Both the position numbers and the translations under genes were made by a program. The notes under the pieces were generated by a model that was given only the letters and a program-made list of their open reading frames with translations, did not search any database and was not told the DNA's origin. From assembly GCA_015654575.1 (NCBI GenBank), contig JAATGR010000146.1:1-46627 (forward strand): a DNA stretch of 46,627 bases. Direction: 5' to 3'. This DNA comes from Actinomycetales bacterium (GTDB lineage Bacteria > Actinomycetota > Actinomycetes > Actinomycetales > Microbacteriaceae). Shown piece after piece: positions 1-8,266 of the stretch. Numbering within the stretch: the stretch's first letter is position 1; every line of letters begins with the position of its first letter.

Positions 1-416
1 CGACGCGGACGGTCATCGAACGACCGGGCCGGACGATCACTGCGGGCAGGACGGTCGTCGAAGGAGCGGGCGGGACGACCCGAACCGGTCGGACGGTCAC
101 CGCGGGCCGGGCGCTCGTCGAACGAACGACGCGGACGATCGTCCGACGTACGCTCGCCGCCAGCGCGCGACTGCGACCGGATCGTGCGGGCGTCCTCACG
201 GCCGGCCTTCTCCTGCGCCGTCCAACGCCGCTTCGCCGAAGCGTCCTGCGCCTCGTCGGCGCGGTGTCCACGATGGTTGGGGCTCTTCGAGCTGGGGGTG
301 CCGGCGGATGACTCGCCGGGGCGCCGCGTCCTGTCATGGAACGAGGTCTTCGCCCCACGACGCGGCTCGAAGTTCTTGGCGGGTCGACCGCCTGCGGGTT
401 TCTTGTTCTTAGGCAT
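1..416 (-). CDS. Probable DEAD/DEAH-box RNA helicase, N-terminal disordered part only (cut by window edge)
   Basis: The frame opens with ATG at 416 on the minus strand and runs off the left edge, so 138 codons are visible. The start has a good ribosome site (AGAAGGA, about 6 nt upstream). The peptide begins MPKNKKPAGGRPAKNFEPRR and soon becomes a low-complexity Arg/Asp/Pro-rich tail with three copies of RSFD(D/E)RP(A/R)R near residues 95-138, i.e. a basic disordered segment likely to bind RNA. I recognise this kind of opening from DEAD/DEAH helicases of Microbacteriaceae, where it precedes the RecA-like core. No helicase motif is inside the window, so the function is inference from the N-terminus only. 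The gene diverges from the epimerase gene. Confidence 0.6.
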   Translation of the reverse strand, partial: MPKNKKPAGGRPAKNFEPRRGAKTSFHDRTRRPGESSAGTPSSKSPNHRGHRADEAQDASAKRRWTAQEKAGREDARTIRSQSRAGGERTSDDRPRRSFDERPARGDRPTGSGRPARSFDDRPARSDRPARSFDDRPR

Positions 417-650
417 CGGATGTCCTTCTGGGTGCGTACGCATGAGAACAGCGCCCGCGCCGAAGAACGCTCTGCGAACTCGGTGACACGCGGACATACC
501 CGGGCAACCGTCGGCCGGGGGCCATTTTCGATGATGGTCATGCGCGCCGATCGGCGCCCATCATCGGCCCCTTGGACTCACACACCCACCCGCGCGAATC
601 GCACGGTGTCCCTGAGCCGACGTTCCACTCTAGCGCGAACCGCTGAGAAC

Positions 651-656
651 TACCCT
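651..656 (+). promoter_or_regulatory. -10 element of a leaderless promoter (TACCCT)
   Basis: TACCCT ends 6 nt before the ATG at 663, which places the expected transcription start on the start codon. There is no Shine-Dalgarno sequence, consistent with a leaderless mRNA for the epimerase-like gene. Confidence 0.55.
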
Positions 657-662
657 GGTGAC

Positions 663-1568
663 ATGACCTCCGACCCCACCGGCCGCCGCCACATCCTGCG
701 ACGCGGCGACGCGAGCGCCGAGATCGCCGAGGTCGGCGCCGCCCTGCGCGCGCTGCGGATCGGCCGCGTCGACCTCGTGCCGAGATACCCCGATGGACTG
801 CCCACTCCTGCCGCCTCCGGGGTCGTTCTCGTGCCGTGGCCCAACCGCGTCCGCGACGGACAGTGGCGCCACGCCGGCATCGAGCGGCAACTGGCGATCA
901 CTGAACCCGCGCTGGGGAACGCCTCCCACGGACTCCTGCGATTCGTCGCCTACCGCGTGACCGACTCCCGGGCCGATGCCGTCACCCTCGCCGCCGAGGT
1001 CTTCCCGCAGACGGGCTACCCCTTCCACCTTTCGACGCGCGTCACCTATCGGCTCGTCGAGGCGGGACTCCACGTCGAGCATTCCATCACCAACGTCGGC
1101 GCCGACGCGGCGCCGGCCGCCGTCGGCGCCCATCCCTACCTCTGCCTGTCGGACGTCGACACCGCGGCGCTGACGATCGAGGTCGACGCCGAGACCTGGT
1201 TCCGGGTCGACGAGCGTAGCCTGCCCGTCGCCGAAGAGCCGCTGGATGCCGCGCACGACCTCCGGATCCCCCGCCCGCTCGGGGAGCTCCACCTCGACAC
1301 GGCGTATGCCCGGCTAGCGCGCGACGGGGACGGCCGCGTCCGCGGTGTCCTGCGCGCGCCGGACGGACGCCGCCTCACGCTGTGGGGCGGCGAGGAGATC
1401 CGTTACCTGCAGGTGTTCACAACCGATCGCTATCCGGGGCAGTCGCTGGCAGTCGCGATCGAACCGATGACGGCACCGGCCGACGCGTTCAATTCCGGTC
1501 GCGATCTGCGGGTGCTCGACCCGGGCGAGACGTGGGAGATCGACTGGGGTATATCCCTGGAGGGGTGA
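663..1568 (+). CDS. Aldose 1-epimerase family protein (GalM-like)
   Basis: A 301-residue protein of the galactose mutarotase-like family, predicted to interconvert alpha and beta anomers of a hexose in the cytosol. Family catalytic positions are visible: His89 in NASHGLLR, His157 in GAHPYL (the proton-donor histidine) and Glu267 in IEPMTAPADAF (the base). The frame stays open upstream to 336, but I chose ATG 663 because the conserved N-terminal strand starts there and a -10 element sits exactly 6 nt upstream. It is a single-gene unit diverging from the helicase gene. The exact sugar is not readable, and this subfamily also includes proteins acting on hexose-6-phosphates. Confidence 0.85.
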   Translation: MTSDPTGRRHILRRGDASAEIAEVGAALRALRIGRVDLVPRYPDGLPTPAASGVVLVPWPNRVRDGQWRHAGIERQLAITEPALGNASHGLLRFVAYRVTDSRADAVTLAAEVFPQTGYPFHLSTRVTYRLVEAGLHVEHSITNVGADAAPAAVGAHPYLCLSDVDTAALTIEVDAETWFRVDERSLPVAEEPLDAAHDLRIPRPLGELHLDTAYARLARDGDGRVRGVLRAPDGRRLTLWGGEEIRYLQVFTTDRYPGQSLAVAIEPMTAPADAFNSGRDLRVLDPGETWEIDWGISLEG

Positions 1569-1662
1569 CCGCGACGGGCGGACACGCCCAGCAGAAGATC
1601 TTCCCAGGCGGAGCCGTCTCACCCGGTAACATTCTCTGCCCGTGATCGACATATGTGCCCGC

Positions 1663-1668
1663 TAGAAT
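1663..1668 (+). promoter_or_regulatory. Candidate -10 element (TAGAAT) for the DUF998-like gene
   Basis: TAGAAT lies about 120 nt before the next start codon, implying a leader of about 110 nt. The leader contains short GC-rich dyads (for example CCAACCGGTGG near 1718) but I could not match it to a known riboswitch. No convincing -35 is seen. Confidence 0.35.
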
Positions 1669-1788
1669 GGCGCGCAGCGGCGCTGCCGTCGCGTCGGAAT
1701 CAGGGTCCGGCGCTCACCAACCGGTGGGAGTCGGGGCTACTTCTCCAGCCGGTGTTCTGGTGTCCCAACTGGGTGGAGGGTACCCGTC

Positions 1789-2805
1789 ATGCGCATCGAT
1801 CTTGCGTCCGTTTCCGCGGTTCGAACGGGCTTTGCCGATTCCCGGCAGACCCCGCCGGAGAACACTCGTTCGCAGCGATCCATGCTGTCGGCGCTGCTGA
1901 CGGCATCGCCACTGACGCTGGCCGTCCTCGCCTTGAGCGTGCTGCTCGGCGGGATCGGCGTCGCCATCGTCTCCACCAGCGATCCGGTGTGGTGGCACGA
2001 GCACTTCAGCCGTCTCGGCTCGTTCGGCGATGCGTCTAGCGCGACCTTCAACGGGACCCTGCTGATCGGCGGATGCGTGGTTCTGCTGTTTGCCCGCGCC
2101 GTCGAGCGCGAGCTCCGGCGGCTGACGCGCATCCACGTCCGCCGTGGCACGGCCCGCACCGCGCGCATCCTGTTCTCCGCGGTGGGGGCGAGTCTCGCAC
2201 TGACCGGGTGCGTCCCGCTCAACGTGAACACCTTCGTGCACGAGCACATCACCATGGTGATGGTGCTGGGCTTCGCCGGACTGTTGCTGACGAGTCCCTT
2301 CCTGATGCACCGGATGCCCCGGCGCCTGCTCGCGAGCACGATCGTCGCATTCCTCTACTTGATCGCGGGGGCGTGGCTGTTCTTCGGCGCCGGTGCGATC
2401 AACCTCGCCCTGTTTGAGGTGATCTCCTTCTCGGCGATGTTCGGCTGGTCGGCCGTGTTCGTCGTCTGCCTGCTGCGCTGCTGCGCATCCCTCGCCGTCG
2501 CGACGGAAACCCCAGCCGCAGCAGCCTCCGTCTCGGTCACGCCGATGGTCACCGAGTCAATCATCGAGCGGGCGGATGCCGCCTCGTCCGTCGCCGACGC
2601 CGCGACCGGGTCGGCCGCGCTCAGTGCGCCCGCCGCAGCGCCCGCCTGCTCGACGGCGCGGGCGCGTCGCCGGTTCCGCCGTCCGATGGGTCGCCGTCCG
2701 GTGCGGTCGGCAATGTCGACGCGACCCTCTTCCGGACGCGGCGCTCGTGTGCACCTTCCACGAGGTCGTAAAGCGTCGGCAGCACGAGCAGCGTCAGAAC
2801 GGTAG
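1789..2805 (+). CDS. DUF998-like multi-pass membrane protein
   Basis: A 338-residue membrane protein. ATG 1789 has a ribosome site (GGTGGAGG, about 7 nt upstream). Five to six hydrophobic segments span roughly residues 35-225, with loops containing HEHF and FVHEH, which resembles the DUF998 family of unknown function. After about residue 225 the protein changes to an Ala/Ser-rich and then Arg-rich tail of about 110 residues without membrane segments. The last 185 nt (2621-2805) are antisense to the 3' end of the RND transporter gene, so the tail may be an over-read allowed by the absence of an earlier stop. I cannot assign a function. Confidence 0.75.
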   Translation: MRIDLASVSAVRTGFADSRQTPPENTRSQRSMLSALLTASPLTLAVLALSVLLGGIGVAIVSTSDPVWWHEHFSRLGSFGDASSATFNGTLLIGGCVVLLFARAVERELRRLTRIHVRRGTARTARILFSAVGASLALTGCVPLNVNTFVHEHITMVMVLGFAGLLLTSPFLMHRMPRRLLASTIVAFLYLIAGAWLFFGAGAINLALFEVISFSAMFGWSAVFVVCLLRCCASLAVATETPAAAASVSVTPMVTESIIERADAASSVADAATGSAALSAPAAAPACSTARARRRFRRPMGRRPVRSAMSTRPSSGRGARVHLPRGRKASAARAASER

Positions 2806-5800
2806 AGGACACCAGTCCTCCGATCACCACGATCGCCAACGGCTGGGAGATGAATCCGCCGTGGCCGGTTATCCCCAGCGCCATCGGCGTCAGGGCGAGG
2901 ATCGTCGCCAACGCCGTCATGAGGATCGGACGCAGCCGGCGTGACCCTCCGGCGATCGTCGCGTCGCGCACGCTGAGCTCCTTCGCGCGGTATCGGTTCA
3001 CCAGATCCACGAGGACGATCGCGTTCGTGACGACGATGCCGATGAGCATGAGGACGCCGATCAGGGAGGCGACGCCGAGCGGCACTCCCGTCGCGAGCTG
3101 GAGCAGGATCGCGCCGGTCGCCGCGAACGGGATCGACACGAGCAGCAGCAGCGGCTGACGCAGCGAGCGGAACGTCGCGACCATGATGACGTAGACGATG
3201 AGGATGGCTGCCAGCATCGCCAGTCCCAGCTGCGAGAAGGCATCCGATTGCTGGGTGGCGACCCCGCCGATCGCCGCGCTCGCGCCCGTCGGCAGGTCCA
3301 GGCCACTCAGGGCGGCGTCTACCGAGGCGGTGGCGGCGGTCAGGTCGTCTCCGGAGGGCGTGACGGTGATGGTCGCCGCGCGCTGGCCGCGCTCGGTGGT
3401 GATCGAAGTCGGCCCCTGAGTCTGGGCCACGGTGGCGATCTGATCGAGCCGCACCGCGCCGGCTGCCGTCGGGATCGACAGCGCGCGCAGGTCGTCGAGC
3501 GTCACCGGCGTCTGGGATGCGGCGAGGTAGACCGTCAGGGTGGTGTCGTCGATCTCGACCGAACCGATCGAGGTCGGCTGCATCGTGCTTGACACGATCG
3601 CTCCCACCGCGACCTCCGACAGGCCGAGCGATGCGGCGGTGTCGCGGTCGACCGTCACCGCGATGTAGGGCAGCGAGGCCGAGAGGTTGCTGGTGACCTG
3701 GCCGATGTCGGCGCGCCCGTCGAGCGCGGTGACGACGGCATCGGACGCCTGCTGCAGACTTTCCTGGTCGGGTGCGGTGACGTCGACCGCGAGATCGCTG
3801 GAACCGAAGCTGCTGGACGAGCTGGCGATGGTGACCTGGCCGACGTCGTCCAGGACCGCCACCGCCTGCTGCACACGTTCGCGCAACGCGACCTGATCGG
3901 CGTTCGCATCGGTGGTGATGGAGTAGGTGATCCCCCCGCTGCCGCCGGAGAACGCGTCGGCGATCGCCGAACCGCTGGAGCCGATCGAGGTCTGCACCGT
4001 CTCGACGCCGTCGACGCTCTCAAGCGCGTGCTCGACGGCGGCGGCGGCGGTGCTCTCGGCCTCCAGACTGGCAGCCTCGCCCACCGTCTGCGTGACGGTC
4101 AGCGTGTTCTGCCCGGAGTCGCCGAGGAAGTTGGTCGCCATCAGCGGGGAGAGAGCCGCCGTTCCGACGAGCACCGCCGCCGCGAGCGCGAGCGTCGTCC
4201 ACGAATGACGCAACGTCCAGCGCAGCACGGGCACGTAGATCCGTTGCAGCGGGGACGCCGGCGCCGCCGGGTCATCTGTTCCCGCCTGGTCCGTGTCGAC
4301 CCCTTCTTCCTCACCCTCCGGCCGTTCGGCGACGGCGCTCTCGGACCGCTTCCGGTCGGGGCGGAGGAACCAGGAGGCCAGCACCGGCACGATCGTGAGG
4401 GAGACCAGCAGCGAGGCGACCATCGCGATCGTGACGGTCAGCGCGAACGGCCGGAACAGTTCACCGGTGACGTCGCCGACGAAGGCGATCGGCAGGAAGA
4501 CGGCGACCGTCGTCAGCGTGGACGCGGTGACCGCCGACGCGACCTCCCGCACGCCCCGCAGCACCGCATCGCGTCGGTCGGCGCCCACCACATAGTGGCG
4601 TTTGATGTTCTCGATGACGACGATGGAATCGTCGACGACGCGTCCGATGGCGATCGTGAGGGCCCCGAGCGTGAGGATGTTGAGCGAGTATCCGAACGCC
4701 TGGATGCCGAGGAAGGTGATCAGCACACTCGTCGGGATCGAGATCGCGGTGACGAGCGTCGACCGCACCGACATCAGGAACAGCAGGATCACGAGCACCG
4801 CGAAGACGAGTCCGAGAAGCCCCTCCTGCGCGAGCGACTCGATCGACTGCTGGATGTACGGGGCCTGGTCGAACACGACCGTGAACTGCGCGGCGCCGCC
4901 GAGGTCGTCGCTCAGCTGCGGCAGCGCGTCGTTCACCGCCTGTGAGACGTCGACCGTGTTGGCGGCGGGGAGCTTGGTGACCGCGATCGTCAGCGCCGGC
5001 TCGCCGTTGACCCGGGAGATCGAGGTGACCGGATCCGTGTCCGACACCACCGTGGCGATGTCGCCGATGGTCACGGTGCCGGCGGCGAGTTGGGCCGCGT
5101 CGGTCGGTACGAGCGGGAGCGCTGCGAGCTCGTCGACGGAGGTGATCTTCGTCCCGGTCTGCACCGTGAGGCTCTCGTCGCCCTGCGTGATGTCACCGCC
5201 GGGGAACAGCACGCCGTTGTCGTCGAGCGCATCGCTGATCGCCTGCTGCGTGTAGCCGGCGGCGGCCAGCGCCGCGGCATCCGGGGTGATGGTCACCCGC
5301 TGGCCGACGCCGCCCACGATCGACGCCGCGTTCACGCCATCGATACGCTCCAGGTCGGGGACGACCGAGTTCTCGAGCTGCGCTTGGATGGCCTGCGCGT
5401 CGTCGTACCCGGTGACCGCGAGCTGGATGACCGGCAGGTCGTCGATCGACACCGAGACGACGTTCGGCTCGACGCCGGAGGGCAGCTGGTCCTTGATGCG
5501 GTTGATCGCGAGCGTGATCTTCTGCTCGGCGGTCGACAGATCGGTCCCGTACGTGAACGACGCCTGCACGATGGAGGCGTTCGTCGTGCTGGTTGCCGTC
5601 GTCGACTCCAGTCCCGCCACGCCCTGGATCGCGCTCTCGATCGGCGTCGAGACATCGTTCGCGACGACCTCGGGCGAGGCGCCCGGGTAGGTCGAGAGCA
5701 CCGACAGCGTGGGGAACTCGATCGAGGGGATCAGCTCCTGCTTGAGGTTCACGAGCGCGATGCTGCCGAACAGTGCGACGACGACGGTGACGAGGGCGAT

Positions 5801-5842
5801 GAGTGCACGGTTGCGCAGGCTGAGCGCGGCCAGTCGGGACAC
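2621..5842 (-). CDS. RND-family efflux transporter (AcrB/SwrC-like, HAE1 type)
   Basis: A 1073-residue proton-driven exporter in the plasma membrane. It has the RND plan: TM1 near residues 12-32, a first porter domain with the PGASPEVV motif, a block of transmembrane helices near 335-490, a second porter domain, and a second helix block near 860-1035. Proton-relay aspartates are present in GRVVDDSIVVIEN. At the site equivalent to AcrB Lys940 it has IVVTNAI, with Thr in place of Lys, as I recall for Gram-positive SwrC-type pumps. No adaptor or outer-membrane channel gene is nearby, as expected for a monoderm. The start is GTG 5842 with CATACT 6 nt upstream (leaderless). Substrate unknown; lipopeptides or drugs are plausible. 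Confidence 0.93.
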   Translation of the reverse strand: MSRLAALSLRNRALIALVTVVVALFGSIALVNLKQELIPSIEFPTLSVLSTYPGASPEVVANDVSTPIESAIQGVAGLESTTATSTTNASIVQASFTYGTDLSTAEQKITLAINRIKDQLPSGVEPNVVSVSIDDLPVIQLAVTGYDDAQAIQAQLENSVVPDLERIDGVNAASIVGGVGQRVTITPDAAALAAAGYTQQAISDALDDNGVLFPGGDITQGDESLTVQTGTKITSVDELAALPLVPTDAAQLAAGTVTIGDIATVVSDTDPVTSISRVNGEPALTIAVTKLPAANTVDVSQAVNDALPQLSDDLGGAAQFTVVFDQAPYIQQSIESLAQEGLLGLVFAVLVILLFLMSVRSTLVTAISIPTSVLITFLGIQAFGYSLNILTLGALTIAIGRVVDDSIVVIENIKRHYVVGADRRDAVLRGVREVASAVTASTLTTVAVFLPIAFVGDVTGELFRPFALTVTIAMVASLLVSLTIVPVLASWFLRPDRKRSESAVAERPEGEEEGVDTDQAGTDDPAAPASPLQRIYVPVLRWTLRHSWTTLALAAAVLVGTAALSPLMATNFLGDSGQNTLTVTQTVGEAASLEAESTAAAAVEHALESVDGVETVQTSIGSSGSAIADAFSGGSGGITYSITTDANADQVALRERVQQAVAVLDDVGQVTIASSSSSFGSSDLAVDVTAPDQESLQQASDAVVTALDGRADIGQVTSNLSASLPYIAVTVDRDTAASLGLSEVAVGAIVSSTMQPTSIGSVEIDDTTLTVYLAASQTPVTLDDLRALSIPTAAGAVRLDQIATVAQTQGPTSITTERGQRAATITVTPSGDDLTAATASVDAALSGLDLPTGASAAIGGVATQQSDAFSQLGLAMLAAILIVYVIMVATFRSLRQPLLLLVSIPFAATGAILLQLATGVPLGVASLIGVLMLIGIVVTNAIVLVDLVNRYRAKELSVRDATIAGGSRRLRPILMTALATILALTPMALGITGHGGFISQPLAIVVIGGLVSSTVLTLLVLPTLYDLVEGAHERRVRKRVASTLPTAPDGDPSDGGTGDAPAPSSRRALRRAH

Positions 5843-5848
5843 GGCGTC

Positions 5849-5854
5849 AGTATG
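5849..5854 (-). promoter_or_regulatory. -10 element of a leaderless promoter (CATACT)
   Basis: Reading the minus strand, CATACT is followed by 6 nt and then the GTG start of the RND gene at 5842. No Shine-Dalgarno is present. Confidence 0.5.
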
Positions 5855-5867
5855 CCACGCAGCAGCG

Positions 5868-6242
5868 TCACGCCTCGCCCAGAAGACCCCCCAGGGCGAT
5901 GCCGGCGGCGGCCGCCGCCATCGTCAGGGCCAGCGTGCCGAACGTGTTCGTCACCGCTGCGAGAGTGCGTCGCTCCGCGGCCATCACGGCGCTGCTCGCG
6001 GCCACCGAGCTGAACGTGGTGTACCCGCCGATCAGGCCGGTACCGATCAACAGCAGGGCCTCGGTGCCGGCGGCGGCACCGGTGAGCAGGCCGAGTGCGA
6101 ACGATCCGGTGATGTTGATCAGCAGCGTCGCCCACGGGAATCGCGCCCCGACGATGCGCGTCACCGCCAGGTCGCCCACGTACCGCAGCCCCGCGCCGGC
6201 ACCGCCGCACAGCGCGACGAAGACGAACAGCACCGGAGTCAC
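5868..6242 (-). CDS. crcB: Fluoride efflux channel subunit CrcB/FluC (first of a pair)
   Basis: A 124-residue protein with four transmembrane helices, predicted to form half of a dual-topology fluoride channel. Family motifs are visible: GGAGAGLRY at the N-terminus, NITGSFALG in helix 2 and GGYTTFSS in the helix-3 break that carries the Phe residues lining the pore. The start is GTG 6242, inside the 4-nt GTGA overlap with the stop of the upstream gene, so the two are translationally coupled. Paired fluC genes commonly make heterodimers in Gram-positive bacteria, and that is the likely assembly here. A longer in-frame reading upstream overlaps the partner gene and is rejected. Confidence 0.92.
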   Translation of the reverse strand: MTPVLFVFVALCGGAGAGLRYVGDLAVTRIVGARFPWATLLINITGSFALGLLTGAAAGTEALLLIGTGLIGGYTTFSSVAASSAVMAAERRTLAAVTNTFGTLALTMAAAAAGIALGGLLGEA

Positions 6243-6667
6243 GCGTCGCCCCCTGTCTCGGGCCGGTCGTCGTCGCCCGCACCGGCAGGTGCCGCGGGCT
6301 CGCGCACGGCCACGAGGCCGATCCAGGCCGCCGCCACGCCGACGACCACGGTCGCAAGCGTCAACCAGAGTTCCGCGCCGTGCACGGCCTGCACGGCGAA
6401 GGTGCTGTAGGTCGTGAAGCCGCCGAGCACACCGGTGCCGAAGAACTGCCGTGCAGCCCGCGTGCGCCGGCCGTCGCCGTGACGTGCGACGAGCCCGGTG
6501 AGCAGTCCGAGCAGGAAGCCGCCGACGACGTTGATGACCGGCACCGAGACCTGCTGCCAGCCCGGCGCATCGATCAGCAGCAGCCCGGCGCGTGCCGCGG
6601 TTCCGAGGACTCCGCCGCCGATCACCAGCCCGAGATGAGACCAGGAGAACGACGGACCGGATGCCAC
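6239..6667 (-). CDS. crcB: Fluoride efflux channel subunit CrcB/FluC (second of a pair)
   Basis: A 142-residue partner of the adjacent FluC protein. Motifs: GGGVLGTAARAG, NVVGGFLLG and GGFTTYSTF, with four hydrophobic helices and a short acidic C-terminal tail. It is the first gene of the pair and its stop overlaps the next start by 4 nt. The start is GTG 6667; TAGCGT lies 6 nt upstream, so the transcript is probably leaderless. That leaves no room for the fluoride riboswitch that often precedes crcB. The gene diverges from the DUF4097-PadR operon. Confidence 0.92.
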   Translation of the reverse strand: MASGPSFSWSHLGLVIGGGVLGTAARAGLLLIDAPGWQQVSVPVINVVGGFLLGLLTGLVARHGDGRRTRAARQFFGTGVLGGFTTYSTFAVQAVHGAELWLTLATVVVGVAAAWIGLVAVREPAAPAGAGDDDRPETGGDA

Positions 6668-6673
6668 GGCCCC

Positions 6674-6679
6674 ACGCTA
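6674..6679 (-). promoter_or_regulatory. -10 element of a leaderless promoter (TAGCGT) for the fluC pair
   Basis: On the minus strand TAGCGT plus 6 nt leads directly into GTG 6667. The same hexamer with the same spacing precedes the SCP_3-like gene at 20452. Confidence 0.55.
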
Positions 6680-6694
6680 CTCGGCGGTATCGCG

Positions 6695-6723
6695 TTGACA
6701 CCTCCATTAACGCGATATATCGT
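6695..6723 (+). promoter_or_regulatory. Promoter of the DUF4097-padR operon (TTGACA / TATCGT)
   Basis: A perfect -35 TTGACA at 6695-6700 and a -10 TATCGT at 6718-6723 are separated by 17 nt. The -10 lies inside the first palindromic operator, so binding there would block RNA polymerase. Confidence 0.7.
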
Positions 6724-6727
6724 GTTA
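6708..6727 (+). promoter_or_regulatory. Palindromic operator 1, probable PadR site
   Basis: A 20-bp near-perfect dyad, TAACGCGATATATCGTGTTA, with one mismatched pair. It covers the -10 of the operon promoter. The only regulator in the operon is PadR, so autoregulation is the simplest reading. Confidence 0.75.
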
Positions 6728-6731
6728 TTCA

Positions 6732-6751
6732 TAACGCGATATATCGCAAGA
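6732..6751 (+). promoter_or_regulatory. Palindromic operator 2, probable PadR site
   Basis: A second copy, TAACGCGATATATCGCAAGA, with a perfect 12-bp core GCGATATATCGC. Its centre is 24 bp from that of operator 1. It ends just before the GGAG ribosome site of the DUF4097 gene. Confidence 0.7.
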
Positions 6752-6762
6752 TTGGAGTACTC

Positions 6763-7599
6763 ATGGCGTCCGAGAAGTGGATCGTCCACCCCGGCGAGAC
6801 CCGCATCATCGATATCGATGACATCCGCTCGCTCAAGGCGAGCCTGATCGGCGGACAGATCGACGTCGTCGCCCATGACGAGCCGGGCGCGCGCATCGAG
6901 GTTCACTCCGTGACGGTCAAAGACCTCCGCATCGAGGCTTCCGGCGGATCCGTGGAGATCGACCATCCGCAGCTGCGGTGGGACAACTTCCTCGAGGTCT
7001 TCCGTAACTTCGGCTCCGGTGGTCCCAAGGCCGAGATCAGCGTGGCCGTCCCCCGCGAGACCGCGCTGACTCTCGGCGTCGTGAACGCGAGCGCCCTGGT
7101 CGCCGATCTCGCGGCCGATGCCCGCCTGAACACCGTGTCCGGCGACATCGTCGTGGACTCCCTCGCCGGCGACCTCACCGCCAACGCGGTCTCCGGAGAT
7201 CTCCACGCGCGCGGCCTCGCCGGTTCGCTCACCGCCAACAGCGTCTCCGGGGACGTGATCGTCACCGGAGCTCTCGACCGGGTGACGGCCGACACCGTGT
7301 CGGGCGGAATGCTCATCGACGCGGACGGCGGTGTTCACCGCATCGCGCTGAACACCGTCTCCGGCGACACCACGGTCCGCCTCGATGCGGGATACGCCGC
7401 CAACTACGTCGTGCGCTCCGTCAGCGGCCGGGTCCAGCTCGACGGAACCGTCCGCTCAGGCCGGGGATCCGGCCCGACGACGAACTACTCGGGCTCCGTG
7501 GGCGAGCTCAACGGCACCTTCGTCGACGTGCGCGCCAACTCCGTCTCCGGCGACATCACCGTGGTGCGCCGCGACGGCGCAACCGAGGCGGCGGCGTGA
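6763..7599 (+). CDS. DUF4097 family beta-repeat protein
   Basis: A 278-residue cytosolic-looking protein with no signal peptide or membrane segment. From about residue 115 to the end it is made of repeats of about 20 residues around the signature (N/D)xVSGDxxV, expected to stack into a right-handed beta structure (DUF4097/adhesin-like fold). The ATG at 6763 has GGAG 5 nt upstream; longer in-frame starts would remove the promoter. It is followed without a gap by padR (TGATG junction). DUF4097-PadR pairs are common in actinobacteria, but the molecular role of the DUF4097 partner is not established. Confidence 0.88.
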   Translation: MASEKWIVHPGETRIIDIDDIRSLKASLIGGQIDVVAHDEPGARIEVHSVTVKDLRIEASGGSVEIDHPQLRWDNFLEVFRNFGSGGPKAEISVAVPRETALTLGVVNASALVADLAADARLNTVSGDIVVDSLAGDLTANAVSGDLHARGLAGSLTANSVSGDVIVTGALDRVTADTVSGGMLIDADGGVHRIALNTVSGDTTVRLDAGYAANYVVRSVSGRVQLDGTVRSGRGSGPTTNYSGSVGELNGTFVDVRANSVSGDITVVRRDGATEAAA

Positions 7600-8234
7600 T
7601 GTCCCCCGTCTTCTCCCACGGCGATCTGCGCCTGTACCTGCTGAGCCTGCTCGACGAGTCACCGCACCACGGTTACGACCTCATGACCGCGCTCACCGAA
7701 CGCACCGGCGGCACCTACACGCCCAGCGCCGGCACGATCTACCCGCGGCTATCGAAGCTCGAGGAAGAGGGCCTGGTCACCAAGACCGTCGACGGGCGGA
7801 AGACGGTATACCAGATCACCAACGCCGGGCGCGCTGAGCTCACCGCGCGCAGGAGCGACCTCGAGGGCATCGAAGCGGACCTCGCCGACTCGGTGCGACT
7901 GATCGCCGATGAAGTACGGGGAAGCGTTCGCGCAGCGATGAAGAGCCTGCGGGCCGACTTGGCCGCAGCGGCATCCGCCGAGCGAGCGGCCGACGACCCG
8001 GTGGACGAGCGGACGGACGAACGGGCCGCCAGCCGCGCGCAGATCCGTCGCACCGACACGGTGCTGGCGGAGTTCCGCGCTCGAGTGCGCACAGACCTCC
8101 GATCGCACGTCGCGCGGGGTGGCGATGTCACCGCGTCCCTCGTCGACGACCTCGCGAACGCCCTCGACTCAGCGGGGCGAGAGGTGACCCGCACCCTCGC
8201 GGCCGACTCAGGGCCACGCACCGGGGTCCGCTGA
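7599..8234 (+). CDS. PadR family transcriptional regulator
   Basis: A 211-residue regulator. Residues 5-85 form the PadR winged helix (DLRLYLLSLLDESPHHGYDL, then GTIYPRLSKLEEEGLV); the rest is a charged, mostly helical domain typical of the dimerising part of longer PadR proteins. The stop of the upstream gene overlaps the ATG (TGATG), so translation is coupled; a GTG one codon earlier at 7596 is the alternative. It probably represses its own operon through the paired 20-bp dyads at 6708-6751. The inducing signal is unknown. Confidence 0.9.
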   Translation: MSPVFSHGDLRLYLLSLLDESPHHGYDLMTALTERTGGTYTPSAGTIYPRLSKLEEEGLVTKTVDGRKTVYQITNAGRAELTARRSDLEGIEADLADSVRLIADEVRGSVRAAMKSLRADLAAAASAERAADDPVDERTDERAASRAQIRRTDTVLAEFRARVRTDLRSHVARGGDVTASLVDDLANALDSAGREVTRTLAADSGPRTGVR

Positions 8235-8266
8235 GCGCTCGCCTCTCCGCATCCGTCGGCTGCCCC

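Noticed and set aside
1569-1788. Riboswitch in the leader of the DUF998-like gene
   Set aside because: Several short dyads are present, but no aptamer core that I know (TPP, cobalamin, SAM, glycine, FMN) can be recognised.
6668-6694. Fluoride riboswitch before the fluC pair
   Set aside because: The -10 box lies 6 nt before the GTG start, leaving no leader in which an aptamer could form.
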